Shown: one piece after another, positions 40,027-53,512 of the stretch
Numbering within the stretch: the stretch's first letter is position 1
Layout: every line of letters begins with the position of its first letter
From: Saccharina japonica
Taxonomy: Eukaryota; Sar; Phaeophyceae; Laminariales; Laminariaceae
DNA length: 64,000 nt
Direction of reading: 5' to 3'
Assembly (NCBI GenBank): GCA_008828725.1
Contig: MEHQ01002961.1
Span: 112,259 to 176,258 of the forward strand
The notes under the pieces: generated by a model
The model's database searches: none
Told to the model about the DNA's origin: nothing
What the model saw: the letters and a program-made list of their open reading frames with translations, nothing else
Position numbers and translations under genes: made by a program

Positions 40027-40178
40027 AGGGCCTTCCTCGGGAAAATTCCCGAAGATTTCGGGAATCGAGTAAATCAACCATATCAAGTTTTGGTTGATTT
40101 ACGTAAATCAACCATATCAAGTTTTGGTTGATTTACTCGATTCCCGAAATCTTCGGGAATTTTCCCGAGGAAGGCCCT
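40027..40178. repeat. 152-bp perfect-arm hairpin, copy B
   Basis: Identical in length and structure to 21463-21614; both 53-bp arms are intact. Confidence 0.95.
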
Positions 40179-40642
40179 GGTAATAATACGTGTCCCGTAC
40201 CCCATGGTATACCATAAAGTGGTTTCAGTTAGTTTTCGCCTTCTGAGGCAATATTTTGTCACTGAATTTTGTCACTGGGACCGGTTGAGCTCCTTGAGTG
40301 AGCAAACTACCGGTCGGTAGGACAACTTTTACTATTAACAGTAGTATATAGTATATTTGGTTTGAAGGACTAACCCCATAGAAAATGCTGGTCAGGTTCA
40401 CGCGAAAAAGAAACATTCTTCTGAGATTATGTTTCGGGAGAGATATTTTGAGCTCTCCTCACGTGAAGAGAGAGAGAGCTCAAAATAATAAGGCGCCGCC
40501 CCTAAAGGCAAAACTCACCTCGATCTTCATACGTACACCCTTGACGGTGAACGTTTTCCCTTTCTGTTTTCTTGACAGAACACGTCTGCCTCCTCGTCAC
40601 GTATATTTTCTTTTCTTTTTTCCGTGTTACCCCCGCACCGTC

Positions 40643-41125
40643 GCTTGAGCCGTAACTATTAATAATAAATAGGCTTAAAAATATGTTTTGTTATCCCCCC
40701 CCCCCCCTTCTCCTCCCCGCTGAAGCTGTAACTAATAAGTAAATAGTCATTATCATAACATCAAAAATATGTTTCGTTATTCTTTGTTCACCCCCCTCCC
40801 CACGCTGAAGCCGTAACTAATAGTCGCTTGAGCCGTAACTATTAATAATAAATAGGCTTAAAAATATGTTTTGTTATCCCCACCCCCCCCTTCTCCCCGC
40901 TGAAGCTGTAACTAATAAGTAAATAGTCATTATCATAACATCAAAAATATGTTTCGTTATTCTTTGTTCCCCCCCCTCCCCACGCTGAAGCCGTAACTAA
41001 TAAATAGTCTTATGTACTTATCATAACATAAAAAATATGATTTGTTAAGCTTTGCCCCCCCCCCCCCTGGCTGAAGCCGTGCCTTATAAATAGGCTTATC
41101 ATCACATAAAAAAAAAATGCATTTT
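40643..41125. repeat. Higher-order tandem repeat, copy B
   Basis: Counterpart of 22079-22562. Differences are mainly in C-run lengths. Confidence 0.85.
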
Positions 41126-41727
41126 GTTGATCAATGTTCGCCCGGCAGTCGGTGGGTGCACGGCAGCGAAAGCACCAGCGGTTCGGAGATCGGACGAGCC
41201 CGGACACTTTTTTTTCAGCCTTCTAAAGCTGCACCCATGCTTTGGGAAGATGCACATACACCAGGGTAGGTAGCCAGCCCCTCTCTAAGGCACCTCGCGA
41301 AAAGGGACAACGGTATATAAGGGTACCTCAAAATTCTGTCCATCATTTTTGCCCACTATTAATAGTGACTGCTGTAAGGAGCCGATACGAACTCTTATAA
41401 GGGACTTTGGTACCGTATATAAGGGACCACCAATTCCCGAACGCAATTTTGATACGTAGGGTCCTTTAAAAAGGGCTACGATATACCGTATACCTAATAA
41501 TAGTGCACTTGAAGTTAGTGAGGGACGACTCCGGCAGTAGTAACGGGGTATATTATCTGTCAACCCCTTCGGCGCGTGCTACGATAGAGGTCGAGGTATA
41601 CCTTTTTTTGGCTGAAACGTTTTCTGAACGACCTAGCAAAGCCTCCTTACCTTAACCCAAAATCGTCTACAGGTCTTCCATTCTTGTATTATATATTGCA
41701 ATATTTTCCTCCAAAATCCGTTTTTGG

Positions 41728-42005
41728 GTGACTTACTTTTTTTTTTTTTTTTTTTCCCCTCCCCATCCATCCCATTTATTATCTTCGCCCTCCTTTTTCC
41801 CTCTCCTTCCTAGTCGTAACTCAGATCCGGGGTCACAAAGTAGGCTCTCTTCTCCCTCCTCCCCCACTACGGTTCTTGCCTTGCTTTTTATCGCGAGAAG
41901 ATTTCAGCACTTTCTTCCCTCGTCAACTTTCGTCGAGTTGTGCTTACCCACGCTATAATATGCGCTCTCAACAGTTGGTGTCATTTGTCATTTGAGAATA
42001 AAAAT
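41728..42005 (-). mobile_element. S1 SINE (minus), copy B
   Basis: Counterpart of 23165-23440, with a longer T-run and the variant CCCCTCCCCATCCATCCC at the tail junction. Confidence 0.8.
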
Positions 42006-42161
42006 CTCCATACGAGGACTACTATTATAGTAATATAGATTACTTACTATTAGTATACAGCTCCTCAACTGAGAAGCCTGAGAAAAGTAACAACCCGTGT
42101 TAATTACTTGGAAATTGCACCTGTTGATGACCCCTTTGGTACGGACCCCCTGTAAGGTATA

Positions 42162-42301
42162 TCGGCCCTTTTTTAGGGCTAGCGGCCCCTTTGAAGGGCT
42201 AGCGGCTCTTTTTAAGGGCCAGCGGCTCTTTTTAAGGGCTAGCGGCCCTTTTTGAGCGCTAGCGGCCCCTTTTAAGGGCTAGCGGCCCTTTTTAAGGGAT
42301 A
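42162..42301. repeat. 20-bp tandem repeat, copy B
   Basis: Counterpart of 23581-23723 with one changed unit (GAGCGCTAGC). Confidence 0.85.
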
Positions 42302-43290
42302 TTTAGCCGTCAGAACAATAAAAAAACAAACTGGCGGTATCAACCGTCCACGCTAAGCGCGAGCAGCGAGCAGAGGACTATTAACAAATCGTCCGGCAAC
42401 GTCTTGGATCAATGTACGGCCGTAGACCCTCTAAGCCTAACCCTAACCCTAAATCCGACCACACCATTAGTGACCTGGAAAATCCCCAGAAATATCCTGC
42501 CGGACGAAATGCTAATACTATATAGCACGAGCACCCAGCGGTACGGGTAGAGGATGATGTTGCCCCCGCGTGCCGTATGCACGGCGACTCCTCGCTCTGT
42601 AAATCGAGACGACCAATTTGTATCCCATCATCCCTCAGTTATGCGGTAGTCGCCGTTTGTTGCTGTAGTCCCGTCACTTTTTACCGTCATTTTTTCCCCG
42701 TGTATTCTACAATCAAGTTAATCAAGTCCTGAGAGGGTCGATGTTTATTTGGGGGGGGGGTGGGGGTGTTGCTTGTAAACTGAAAGGAGTCGTTTTTAAT
42801 ACGAAGCAGTGGTTTCATTTTTATGTTTCGTTTTTTAACAGTTGTTGTTGCTGTTGTTGGTGTTGGCATTTTCATGTTTTTTAGACAGTTGTTGTTGCTG
42901 TTGTTGGTGGTGATGTTATTGTTGTTCTCATCCTGACTACGAAAAGCGCCGAAATATTGTCCCGTGGTCCGAGCACAGCAAGCAAGCAAGAAGAGGCAAA
43001 ACCAACAACCAGGAAAAATATAAAATCATGTTTTATGATACATCTACTACAAACTTTCATACTACACCCACACGCTCCGAATCCACAGAGCTGTCGCGTG
43101 ACAAGTAAATGCCAAAACTCTATATATACTCATAGAGCTATGATGTATACATGCCTGACATATACTATCCGGTGAAAATGAATAGAGCTGTCGAACAACA
43201 TGCACACATATTCTACGTACCAAGACACTGACGGGTGGAACGCGCGGGCGCACATTTTGATACTTTTGAGAGGCGCCGCTTTTTACACGC

Positions 43291-43373
43291 TACCATTCTA
43301 TCCCGAAATATAATCACCGTTTTTATTGAATATTGATGTACAAAATGTGCTTATATTTCCGGACAGATTGGTA
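43291..43373. mobile_element. M7 Stowaway-like MITE, copy B
   Basis: Counterpart of 24707-24789; left end now CCATTCTATCCCGAAATATA. Confidence 0.75.
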
Positions 43374-43784
43374 CATAGGAAGCGAGGAACAAACAACCTC
43401 GATTCGATCTCACAGCTAGCTGAGGTGTGCGCCTTTTTAACGATACTATTGGAGACGCCGCTTTTAATTTATATATGAAGCGAGACGAAACCCCCCCAGG
43501 GAATTTCCCGGCCTCTCGCAGATAAGCCGCCTGTAAAAAAAAACATCACAGCACACTCTCCCGACAGCTATATATATATGGCATCACAGCTGAGTTGCCT
43601 TTTTTTTAATCATTTTACAAAAAGCGCTCTCTGCAGCTATGGTATGGACGAGAAGCCTTAGTTTTAGGGGACACCGCGCAGCAGGAAGCCCGGAGCGTGC
43701 CGAGGGGACGATCGGCGGAGCCAGTCTGAAACCAAGCGCTCCCGGAGTGATGCCACCAAGGTATAATAGACGATTGGGTACAGG

Positions 43785-44375
43785 GGGGGGGGTGTGTACT
43801 TCATTTTCATGTCATGACCGTAGTCGTATGGCCATAGACCCTCGAGCTCGCGTAAATCGGCCCGCTCAGGCGAACTTCCTTAGATGTGCCCGCACTGAAA
43901 ATAGAGCCTTTCCAAGCACAACGACCAGGTGGCACACCAAACCAGGCATGCCTCTCCTTAGGGTTACGGTTAGGGTTAGAGGTCAGGGTCGGGGTGGTGG
44001 CCGCCGTTAGTCCAAGCCAAGAATAAGCTCACCGTCCGGAACGAATACCTCACAGCTTCTTGACTAAACCCTACCTCATTAAAAAAAACAGCGTAATTTT
44101 ATGCGGGCACGTCTGAGAAGTTCGCCTGCGAGGCCAGATTCACGGCTACTGCAGACCCTCGCATCCCTACGAGTACAATGCCGGGGCGGAGCATGTCGGG
44201 TTTTCACCGACCAGGCAGGCGTTGATTGCTAGCGCCAAGCACGAAGCGCCGTAAGGTGTTCGGCGGATTGGTTGCATGAAGGGTGAGCTGCATCCTACTA
44301 AGAACTGCTTGTGAGGCGGACTTGCATATGGATGACAGCTTCAATGCTTCAATGCGTTACTTATTTTCCACGGGG
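43785..44375 (+). repeat. R2 split by M9, copy B
   Basis: Counterpart of 25202-25785. M9 termini have diverged (GCCCGCTCAGGCGAACTTCC and GCCTGCGAGGCC) and its internal GGTTACGGTTAGGGTTAGAG tract is kept. Confidence 0.7.
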
Positions 44376-44644
44376 TTCAAGGGTAGGGGGGGGGGGGGGG
44401 GCTGTGTCAGGCGTTTTTACCGGGGGGACATAATAATCAGGACCAAATATGCTTGGTAAAATTTCTGGAATATACGATAGGTTTTTGTGTATGCCATGGG
44501 TCCTGGTTACTATGGTCTCCCTTGTGATCGTGTAGACCCCGCTTAACCCTGCTGAGACTCCAGAGGGAAAAACCTTGACGACAAAGGTGACAATGGTTTA
44601 TAGCAACAATCACTGCCGCGATTGGGGGACGATACTGCTACGGC

Positions 44645-45270
44645 GGGAGCATAGTAAATAGGACGTACGGTACCCACTAAAACCTATATATTCTTGTATT
44701 TATACTAATTCTTTTTGGTCCTATTTACTATGGTCCTCCAAAATTATACGGGGGGGGGCATACCTACAGTACGGTACACACACAAAAACCTAGACATTCT
44801 TGTATTTGTTTACCTACGGTACAGACTAAAACCTATATATTCTTGTATTTTTACTAATTATTTTTGGTCCTATTTACTATGGTCCTCCAAAATGATACGG
44901 GGGGGCATAGTAAATAGGGACCTACAAAACAGTACGGTACACACTAAAACCTATATATTCTTGTATGTTTACTAATTCTTTTTGGTCCTATTTACTATGG
45001 TCCTCCAAAATGATACGGGGGGGCATAGTAAATAGGACCCATGGTACACACTAAAACCTATATATTATTCTATTTTTACTGATACTGTTTGGTCCTATTT
45101 ACTGCTGTGGTCCTCCGAAATATTACGGGGGAGCATAGTAAATAGGACCTATGGTACACACAAAAACCTATACATTTACCTATTTTACTATCAGTATTTA
45201 GTCCTATTCACTGTGTTCCTCCTTAATATTACCGGGGGACCATAGTAAACACTAGTAAATAGGACCTACG
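44645..45270. repeat. M1 tandem array, copy B (about six units)
   Basis: Same outer units as copy A, but two central ~118-bp units are absent, including a fused unit at about 44757-44895. Confidence 0.85.
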
Positions 45271-45333
45271 GTACCCCCACAAGCCTATATATTCTTGTAT
45301 TTTTACCAACAATGTTTGGTCCTATTCACTATT

Positions 45334-45667
45334 GGTCCATCCCATTTATTATCTTCGCCCTTCCTTTCTCTCTCCTCCCTGGTCGTAACTCAGATCCGGG
45401 GTCACAAAGTAGGCTCCTCTCCCTCCTCCCCCACTACGGTTCTTGCCTTGCATTTTTATCGCGAGAAGACTTCAGCCTTTCCTTCCCTCGTCGACTCGCA
45501 TCGAATTGTGCCTACCCACGCTACTATTAATTGGCGCTCTCAGCAGTTGATTCCGTTTTTTATTTATTTTTGCAAATAAACTCAAAAGTCCGACCCACGT
45601 GAGATTCGAACTCCAGACATCAACGTTCAGAAGCGTTCGAGGTTACCTCTAGACCATCGGGGCGACC
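45334..45667 (-). mobile_element. S1 SINE, full length with tRNA head, copy-B-specific
   Basis: On the minus strand the head reads GGTCGCCCCGATGGTCTAGA (A-box TGGTCTAGAGG) and GGAGTTCGAATCTCACG (B-box), then AAATAAATAAAAAACGG, GGCACAATTCGATGCGAGTC, AAGGCAAGAACCGTAGTGG, GTGACCCCGGATCTGAGTTA and 3' AATAAATGGGATGG. Copy A lacks it. The extra DNA in copy B is 396 bp: 334 bp of SINE plus a second copy of about 62 bp of flanking M1 sequence. Confidence 0.85.
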
Positions 45668-45947
45668 GACACCCAAAAGCCTATATATTCTTGTATTTTT
45701 ACCAACAATGTTTGGTCCTATTCACTATGGTCCTCCGTAAATAATCGGTGTCCGAGTTACAGCAGTGCAAGGAGTCGTACATGCGGCCAGAACGGGGCGG
45801 AACCTTATCCTACGGCCCGTACCGTACTGCTTGCTGGGCGCTCACTCTGCTCGCAGACGGTTTTGAGAACACCAAAAGTTGTGATTGTTCTGGTCACTAT
45901 CCCTTATATCCCTTGTATACATCAAAAGAGGCCCGTACCAAAGTCCC

Positions 45948-46035
45948 TTAACCCCTTAAGAACTGGTCCCACGATTTGGGGACGAAACTACTTGGAATTA
46001 GTGTGGGGTAAGTTTTTCAGTTCTGAATGGGTTAA
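45948..46035. mobile_element. M2b MITE, copy B
   Basis: Counterpart of 27207-27295 with TTAA at both ends. Confidence 0.78.
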
Positions 46036-46668
46036 AAGGGCTTAAATCGTTTTTTGTTTTTACCTTAAACCGGAATGGGTATTATACACCTAGGGTAGCT
46101 TTTAGTGTGCCCTTGCCAAGCCCGTATGTTTCCTCTGTTAAATAGGAGGTTATCTTGAGTCGAGCTCTCTGAAACCGTACCCCCCCCCGTGCTCCGTCCC
46201 GGCATTGTAGGGGTGCGAGGGTCTATGGTCATACGACTACGGCCATGCATGACATGCGGCTAATTAACAGCTGCTAATTAATACACCGCCACCCTGTACG
46301 ATACCTGTATTTTTCTCAGGTTATTTCGACCCTTTTGTGACTTAAGTATTGTATACGAAGTAGACACCTTAAAAGCGAAAAGTGGGGGTATCATCCGTGC
46401 ACGAGTAGGAAAGAGCTTTGCAGTAGTACGCAAATCGCCCACGCAGCTTGTTGTAGGGGTAACACAACCGCTCTTTGTGCCGCAGCTCGGACGACTCCCC
46501 CCCCCCGATGCAATGCTACTATAACCCTGTTTAGTACTACTAATAGTGCTACACTGTATTTCCAAGATAAACCTAAATTTGACTCTAATTCCAAGAGTTT
46601 TTTGTCTCCACAATGGGATCACGGTCCCACTTTGAGGGGATAAGGTTGGGGTGCACCTATTGATAGTA

Positions 46669-46995
46669 CGGGGGGCATAGTAAATACGACCCTACGGTGA
46701 ACACACACACAAAAACCTACATATTTTCCTATTTTTACTAGTAACCCTTTTAGAACTGCAGTCCCGTTAAGGGGACAAACCACTCTAATTCTAAGTAATG
46801 TGTCCCCAAAACGGGACTCCAGTTCTAAAAGGTGTTCAAAACGGGACTCCAGTTCTAAAAGGGGTTAACCCTTTTAGAACTGCAGTCCCGTTTTGGGGAC
46901 AAACCACTCTAATTCTAAGTAATTTGTCCCCAAAACGGGACTCCAGTCCTAAAAGGGTTAATACCAATATTTGGTCTTATTTACCATGGTCCCCG
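46669..46995. mobile_element. M1 interrupted by two M2a, copy B
   Basis: Counterpart of 27928-28262; shorter by a few CA dinucleotides near 46700. Confidence 0.75.
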
Positions 46996-47201
46996 TAGTC
47001 AAAGGACCTACATACGGTACAGTACACACAAAAACCTACCAGGTATATATTTCCCTATTTTTACTCCCACTACGACGTATTTTGACCTATTTGCCATGGT
47101 CCCCCGTAATTATATTTTTTGAAGGGTTCGTTTTTCATTTTGGAAGGGCTCTGTGTATCCCACCTATAGAGACAGCGGCTTTTATGAAACGTGTACGACG
47201 C

Positions 47202-47298
47202 TTAACCCTTATAGGACTGGTGTCCCGTTTTGGGGACAAATTACTTAGAATTAGAGTGGTTTGTCCCCAAAACGGGACTGCAGTCCTAAGAGGGTTAA
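47202..47298. mobile_element. M2a MITE, copy B
   Basis: Counterpart of 28469-28565 with TTAA at both ends, again next to the decamer array. Confidence 0.8.
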
Positions 47299-47304
47299 CC
47301 CGTC

Positions 47305-47961
47305 TCGACCTGTTTAGGCCTGTGTTTAGGACTGTTGAGGACTGTTTACTGTAGGACTGTCTAGGACTGTCTAGGACTGTTTAGGTCTGTTCAGGACTGT
47401 TTTGGGCTGTTTGGGACTGTGTAGGACTGTTTGGGACTGTTTAGGACTGTTTGGGACTGTTGAAGCCTGTGTGTTTGGGATTGTTTGGGACTGTTTGGGA
47501 CGTTTCAGCACTGTGATTAGGACTGTTAAGGACTCTTGAAGCCTGTGTGTTTAGGACTTTTTATGACTGTCTAGGACTTTTTAGGGCTGTTCAGAACTGT
47601 TTAGAACTGTTTAGGACTTTCAAGCCTTGTGATTAGGACCGTTTGGGACTGTTGAAGCCTGTGTTTAGGACTGTTTAGGACTGTTCAGGACTGTTCAGGA
47701 GTTTTTAGGCCTGTGTTTGGGACTGTTCAGGACTTTTTAGGCCTGTGTTTCGGACTGTTTAGGACTGTGTAAGCCTGTGTTAAGACTGTTTAGGACTGTT
47801 TGAACCTGTGTTCAGGACTGTTTAGGACTGTTTAAGCCTGTGTTTAGGACTGTCCAGGACTGCTTAGGACTGTTTAGGGCTGTTTAGGACTGCTTAGGGC
47901 TGTTTAGGACTGCTTAGGGCTGTCTAGGACTGTTGTGGACTGTCTAGGACTGCAGTCCCGT
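47305..47961. repeat. Decamer minisatellite, copy B
   Basis: Counterpart of 28572-29228 with the same number of units and only a few substitutions (for example GGGACTGTTTGGGACG). Confidence 0.9.
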
Positions 47962-48268
47962 TTCGGGAGCAAATGGCTTGGAGTAAGACTCACAAGTATG
48001 TTGTATGTACAACACGTGCCGTACTAAACAACTTATACTCCCCGATGAGAAAAATCCTATGGCCTACCGAGGTCTCCATCGAAAAATATTGAAAACACAA
48101 CGATAAGGCATACGCCGTATAAGGCATATAGCCTAAGGAGGTCTACATCGAAAAATATTGAAAACACAACGATATGACATATGAACGATAAGGCACCGCC
48201 TTGTAAGGCATATGCCTTAGTGGGTAGTTCATCAGTTGCTAAGTATACTAATAGTCAGTAGTATCAAG

Positions 48269-48548
48269 CATGCCTTATCGGGTCAATGCCTTATTAGGAC
48301 AAGGACTTAATGGGTCAATGCCTTATTGGTTCAACGCCTTATTGGTTCAAGGCCTTTTTGGGTCAATGCCTTATTGGTTCAATGCCGTATTGGGTCAATG
48401 CCTTACTGGGGCAATGCCTTATCGGGTCAATGCCTTTCTTGGTTCAATGCCTTTTGGGGTCAATGGCTTGTTAGGCCAATGCCTTATTGAGTCAATGCCT
48501 CATTGGACCAATGCCTTATTGAGTAAATGCCTTATTGGGTTTACTCCT
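48269..48548. repeat. 16-bp minisatellite, copy B
   Basis: Counterpart of 29536-29815; no length change. Confidence 0.9.
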
Positions 48549-48944
48549 AAGTTGAAATCATAATACTAGTCAGTCATAAATAGTGTGGCTCCAAAGTGTC
48601 ACTGGGACCACCATCGTAGCGCGCGTCCCCTCTATAATAACGCCTCCTGCTCGGGATGCTTGGTGTGGCCGATAAGGTATCACATCACTCCCATATGTGA
48701 CTTACATTTACAGCAGCAGGGTCCCTATATAGTGCCAGTAGTGGTCCCTCTATAGCGCCGATGAAATCGCTTGGCACAGCAGATGGGATTAATCAACCAG
48801 TGTGGCAAGTGTGCGGAGTAATGCCGGATGGGATTATTTAAAAAAAAAAAAAAAAAAAAAAAAAACAGCTGTGAGATCGAGGATTTCGTCGAAACTCATT
48901 TTTGCTTCGTAGCTGAGTGTAATACTTCGATCGCGTGTACTTAA

Positions 48945-49151
48945 GGGCCCGTTTTAACGAAGAAAAAAAATCAATTTGGAATTTTTTTTATTCGAATCCG
49001 CTTTTCATTGGTCAACACACGCACCAGCACCAAAGATTAGGATCTTGGGGCATAAAAATTGGTGCTGGTGCGTGTGTTGACCAATGAAAAGCGAATTTTT
49101 ATTTTTTATTTTTCCAAATTGAATTTATTTTATACTCGTTAATACGGGCCC
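48945..49151. mobile_element. M6 MITE, copy B (207 bp)
   Basis: Counterpart of 30211-30420 with TAA on both sides; a shorter A-run after GGGCCCGTTTTAACGAAG. The A-run just upstream (48840-48865) is longer and uninterrupted here. Confidence 0.85.
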
Positions 49152-50453
49152 TAAGGGTTTTATATGTCCTCATGCAGGATGTACAGTAGTACATCCCGTA
49201 TGAGGGGGACACAATCTGAGGCTGTAGAGTTCAGGAAGCGTGTGTCTATTTGTGGGGGGGGGGGGAATAAATAAATAAATGAAAAATAATACCCAGTGTT
49301 ATTGACCTGGCACCTATCGACATTGTAGAGGAACCACCACTGCTCCATTTGGAAGTGAATGCGGTAGACTGTTTTCGTAAGGGGAGTACTTATGTCATGC
49401 GTGTCACATAGTCGTCTGACCATAGACCCTCGCATCCCTACAAGGCCGGGACTAAGCTAATCGGGTTTTCACCGACCAGGCCGGCATTGCTAGCACCAAG
49501 CGCGAAGCGCGGTGAGGTGGTAAGGGGGGTAACGCTTTGGATTATTCTCGTCAACTATTCGGGTCTGACTGGTAACACCTTCTGTGTCTTAAGCCATCGG
49601 ATTCTGGATTCCCGTTATTACGTGGATGACATTACCTGGTATATGATTGGAACAAACGCTGCACGTCGTAAGATGGGAAATTTAATAATACTGACCAAAC
49701 TGATTGCAGCAGTATCATACGATAATCACGATGCTGCCCGCGGGTGGTACAGCAGTAGTCTGGATTGGACACTGGATTTCCTGAAAATATTGCAATATTT
49801 AGGAAAATCTCGAGAGATTATTGGGTGGACGGTTTTGGCGGGTGATCTTTCAACCTAGACAGAGGTTTTGTCGATTCAAAAAAATCTCGATATTCTGGAT
49901 CCCACCCATATTACGCCTTACCATACCACTGGAAACCCTAATAAAACGCATCCTCAAGCTCTGCACCGCACACAAACCAGCAGTACTGGACGAAGCATGG
50001 TAGTGGATCTTCTTAAGGTAGCTATTTAGGCACTCTGGTTGGCCAAGGGTGTGTTTTGCGCGGCTCAATCCACTTGGAGTCTTTCCCAGCAGCATCCCGA
50101 GTCACCCTATTAATAGAGTATTTCCAAGCCCACGGCCGAGTCAACCTAGAGTATTACCAAGCAAAGCATCCCAGCACTGACCACTGCCATAGGGTTAGGG
50201 TTCGGGTCGGAGGGTCGGCTTCAGGCGCCAAGCACAAAGCCCCCTTGAAAATATACTGTCAAGGTTCGTCCACCCCTCCAAACCAGTTGACAAAACAAAC
50301 ACAGCCATCAGAGGGAGGCTTTTGCTGCTTCCTGTGCCTCGCTCGCGTCGGCACACATACACACACATCGTATATATACTACAGGACCTATATACGAGTC
50401 TAAGACATCAAAACGTCTTGAAAATTGGCAAGATGTATACCAGGTATTGAATA

Positions 50454-50740
50454 ATGAGATTTGAGACTGAGATCGAGATCGAGATGAATATTGAGATTGA
50501 GATCGAGATCGAGATCGAAATTCATATTGAGATTGAGATCGAGATCGAGATCGAAATTAATATTGAGATTGAGATCGAGATCGAAATTAATATTGAAATT
50601 GAGATCGAGATCGAGATGAATAGTGAGATTGAGATTGAGATTGAGATCGAGATAAATATTGAGATCGAGATCGAGATCGAGATCGAGATGAATATTGAGA
50701 TCGAGATGAGTATTGAGATTGAGATCCAGATCGAGATTTA
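50454..50740. repeat. GAGATY hexamer microsatellite, copy B
   Basis: Same span between identical flanks as copy A (330 bp anchor to anchor), but the central third reads AAATTAATATTGAAATTGAG instead of ATATTTATATTTATATTGAG. Confidence 0.9.
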
Positions 50741-51543
50741 CCTCTTTTCGCCAAGATCACGAGACCGAAAATATCAAGAATTATTTTCGTCCGGCATACT
50801 TTTTCAAGAGGTGATAAGGCACTGCTTCCGCAGGGAAATCTCCAACGCTGGGCTTTGTACATATATTTCATTAGCTGTCGTAGGTGTTCTTGTCCGTAGT
50901 TCGGTTCGTTTTTTAATAGTTGCGAATCGTCGCCGTCCTTTTTTTTTTTTGCGCCCCCCCGTATTGTGTTGCCCCGCGCGCGCGCCCTCAGCTGAGAGAA
51001 GAATCCGAGAATAAGCCGACCGCCTTCTTTGCCAAACCGAGCCAACGACAGCAACAGCAAGAGAACCGAAGAAAGCGAACCCGATGCAGACCAAAAATAA
51101 ATCGACGGCATCCCCCTGTATGGCTGGCCAGACGGAGGGGAAGCGGAGAACTAATAAGCGAGAGCCGCCGCGACAGACAGACAGCAACAGAACAGCCGCC
51201 ACAGACAGCAGCAGCAACAGACACCAACAGAAGTCGTACCAGCAGCAGCAGCAGCAGCAGCAGTGCAGTATCGGCCCCCTGAAGAGAGCAAGGGATACTA
51301 CTATTAACCCAGGCTTCTTGGAGTTTTTTTTTCGAGGGTTGGATGATCATGCTTTAGAAAGTGTGCGTTCCACACTAACTTCAGTAGTAACCGCTGTAGA
51401 ATTTCTTAGTATTCACCCGGAAGTGTTCCGGCTGAGTTTTGTATGGGGTGCTTTTTTTACGGATTGTCTTTTGTCAGAGTCTTCCTTTTTTTCCCGGAAG
51501 TGTTGTGGCTGGTTTTCTCGTGAGGCGCTTTTTTTTTTACCCC

Positions 51544-51716
51544 TTAACCCTTCTAGGACTGGAGTCCCGTTTTGGGGACAAATTACTTAGAATTAGAGTG
51601 GTTTGTCCCCAAAACGGGACTGCAGTCCTAAAAGGGTTAATAACTGGTCCCCCATATTTGGGGACAAACTACTCGGAATTAGTGTGGGATAAGTTTTTCA
51701 GTTCTGAATTGGTTAA
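51544..51716. mobile_element. M2a and M2b pair, copy B
   Basis: Counterpart of 32815-32987, sharing one TTAA at 51637-51640. Confidence 0.8.
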
Positions 51717-52503
51717 GGCATGCCGTTATCACGAGACTGTTTTTTTTTCACCAGAAATCTCAGGGCTGTGTTTCTTGAGGAATTTTTTCGTGTGGCATGT
51801 CTTGTATTTTATTCGCCTGAAATTTCAGGCTGAATTTCCTGTGGGGCGGTTTGTTATGGCATGCATGCCTTTTAAGCTTTATTTCGCCGGAAGTTTCAGG
51901 CTGACTTTCTTGTTCGGGCCGCTTTTTTTTTTTATGGCATCCTTTGTCATGCATGAGAGGACCGGTTGGTGTAGTAGGTGTTTTCGTTTTTTTCGTTGTT
52001 GGGATGCACAGGTGAGTTGTAGTATTGCAAGGCTGCTTGCTGGCAGATCATAATACTGACTGCACCGTCAGCAGTCAGTATACTGGATTGCGTCAGTATA
52101 CTGGATTGCATCGGTATACCAGACTGCACCAGTATACTACATGGTACTATTTTTCTGGATTAAAAAAAAATGGACTTTTTTTTTTTTTCGTTTGCCGTCA
52201 GTTGCCAGTGGATTGACTGCATCAGTTTTATACGTTCTAGCACTGTTTTTCGTAAAGGTGGACTTTTTGTGTTGTCCCGCCATGTAGCTCATAACAGGAT
52301 GATGGTGCTAAACGAATACGCCGTGACTCGTACGTAAACAGTAGCAGCAGTGCCCAATACATACAGTATAGTATGCGAGCAGGGTGCCAGTTGCAAGTTA
52401 CGACATGACTAGGTACCAGTGCGCCCACAGGACGTACGTAGACCAGGCCGCCAGTTGCAAGGGCGCGCTTACTTCGCAGAGGGGCCATTAGCGTCAACTA
52501 TGC

Positions 52504-52894
52504 TTCGATTCTGGCCGGATCTATAAGCCCCGTATCGACTCTGACCTGAGCATGAAACGTGGATTATATTATCGGCCAATGCTACGATTCTGGCCGGATA
52601 TATGATCCCCGTTTCAACTCTGACATGAGCATAAAATGTGGCTTATAATATCGGCCAATGCCACTTTTCTGGACGGAAAATATAATCCCCGATTCACTCT
52701 GATATGAGCACGAAACGCGGCTAATAGTATCGGCCAATACTACGATTCTGGTCGGAAATATGGAAGTATAATCCTCGTTTTGGATCTGATATGAGCATGA
52801 AACGTAGCTGATATCATCGGCCAATGATACCAGTTTGGCCGGATATATAGTACCCGTTTCGACTCTGATATGAGCATGAAACGTGTCTTATATT
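52504..52894. repeat. 79-bp tandem repeat, copy B
   Basis: Counterpart of 33775-34165, five units, no visible length change. Confidence 0.9.
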
Positions 52895-53501
52895 ACCGAA
52901 CAAGGTGGTATTGTACTAGGGGTATAAGAGACGGGCCTCTTTAGACCCGTCAACAAATGCGTTGGCCTGACTTTTCTGTTTTTTTAGCCTGGCGGGGGTT
53001 TCAATGTAATGCGGGGCGGTAGGTCGAAAGGGGGGCAAACCAACCGCGGCTTTCCTGTTGTTGTCTTTTATCGGGGCATGTATGTTCGTCCTTGTGCACG
53101 TATATACGGTGTGTAGGATATTTATTTACGTGTGTGACTGGCTGCTGTTAGCACTACTTAGATGCGCGACTGCGACATGCCCCTGGTGTTGTACGGCTGG
53201 CTAAAGTAAGGCGTTACCGCTCGCCGATCCTCTTGGTGCGCTGGCTAGGCCATGATGATGGTGGTGATACGCTCTCGGTCCACTGCCGCGCAAGCCTCGC
53301 AAGAGCGCGTCTTTTTTTTCGTCTCATACCTGTGGTGCCATTTGTTTTTTTGTGTTTTGTGTTTGTTTTTTGGATATTTACCGGGTATAAACGTACGTTC
53401 TGTATATTTTGTGTGTGTTTTTTTCGTTCCCCGTCAACGACGACCCGGTGTCGGCTTTTGATGGGTTTGATCTAGATGTGTCCCCCCCCCCCCCCCCCCC
53501 T

Positions 53502-53512
53502 NNNNNNNNNNN
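53502..53512. other. Assembly gap (11 N)
   Basis: Follows a C-run of about 19 bases and one T. Sequence on either side no longer matches copy A until 53837. Confidence 0.99.
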
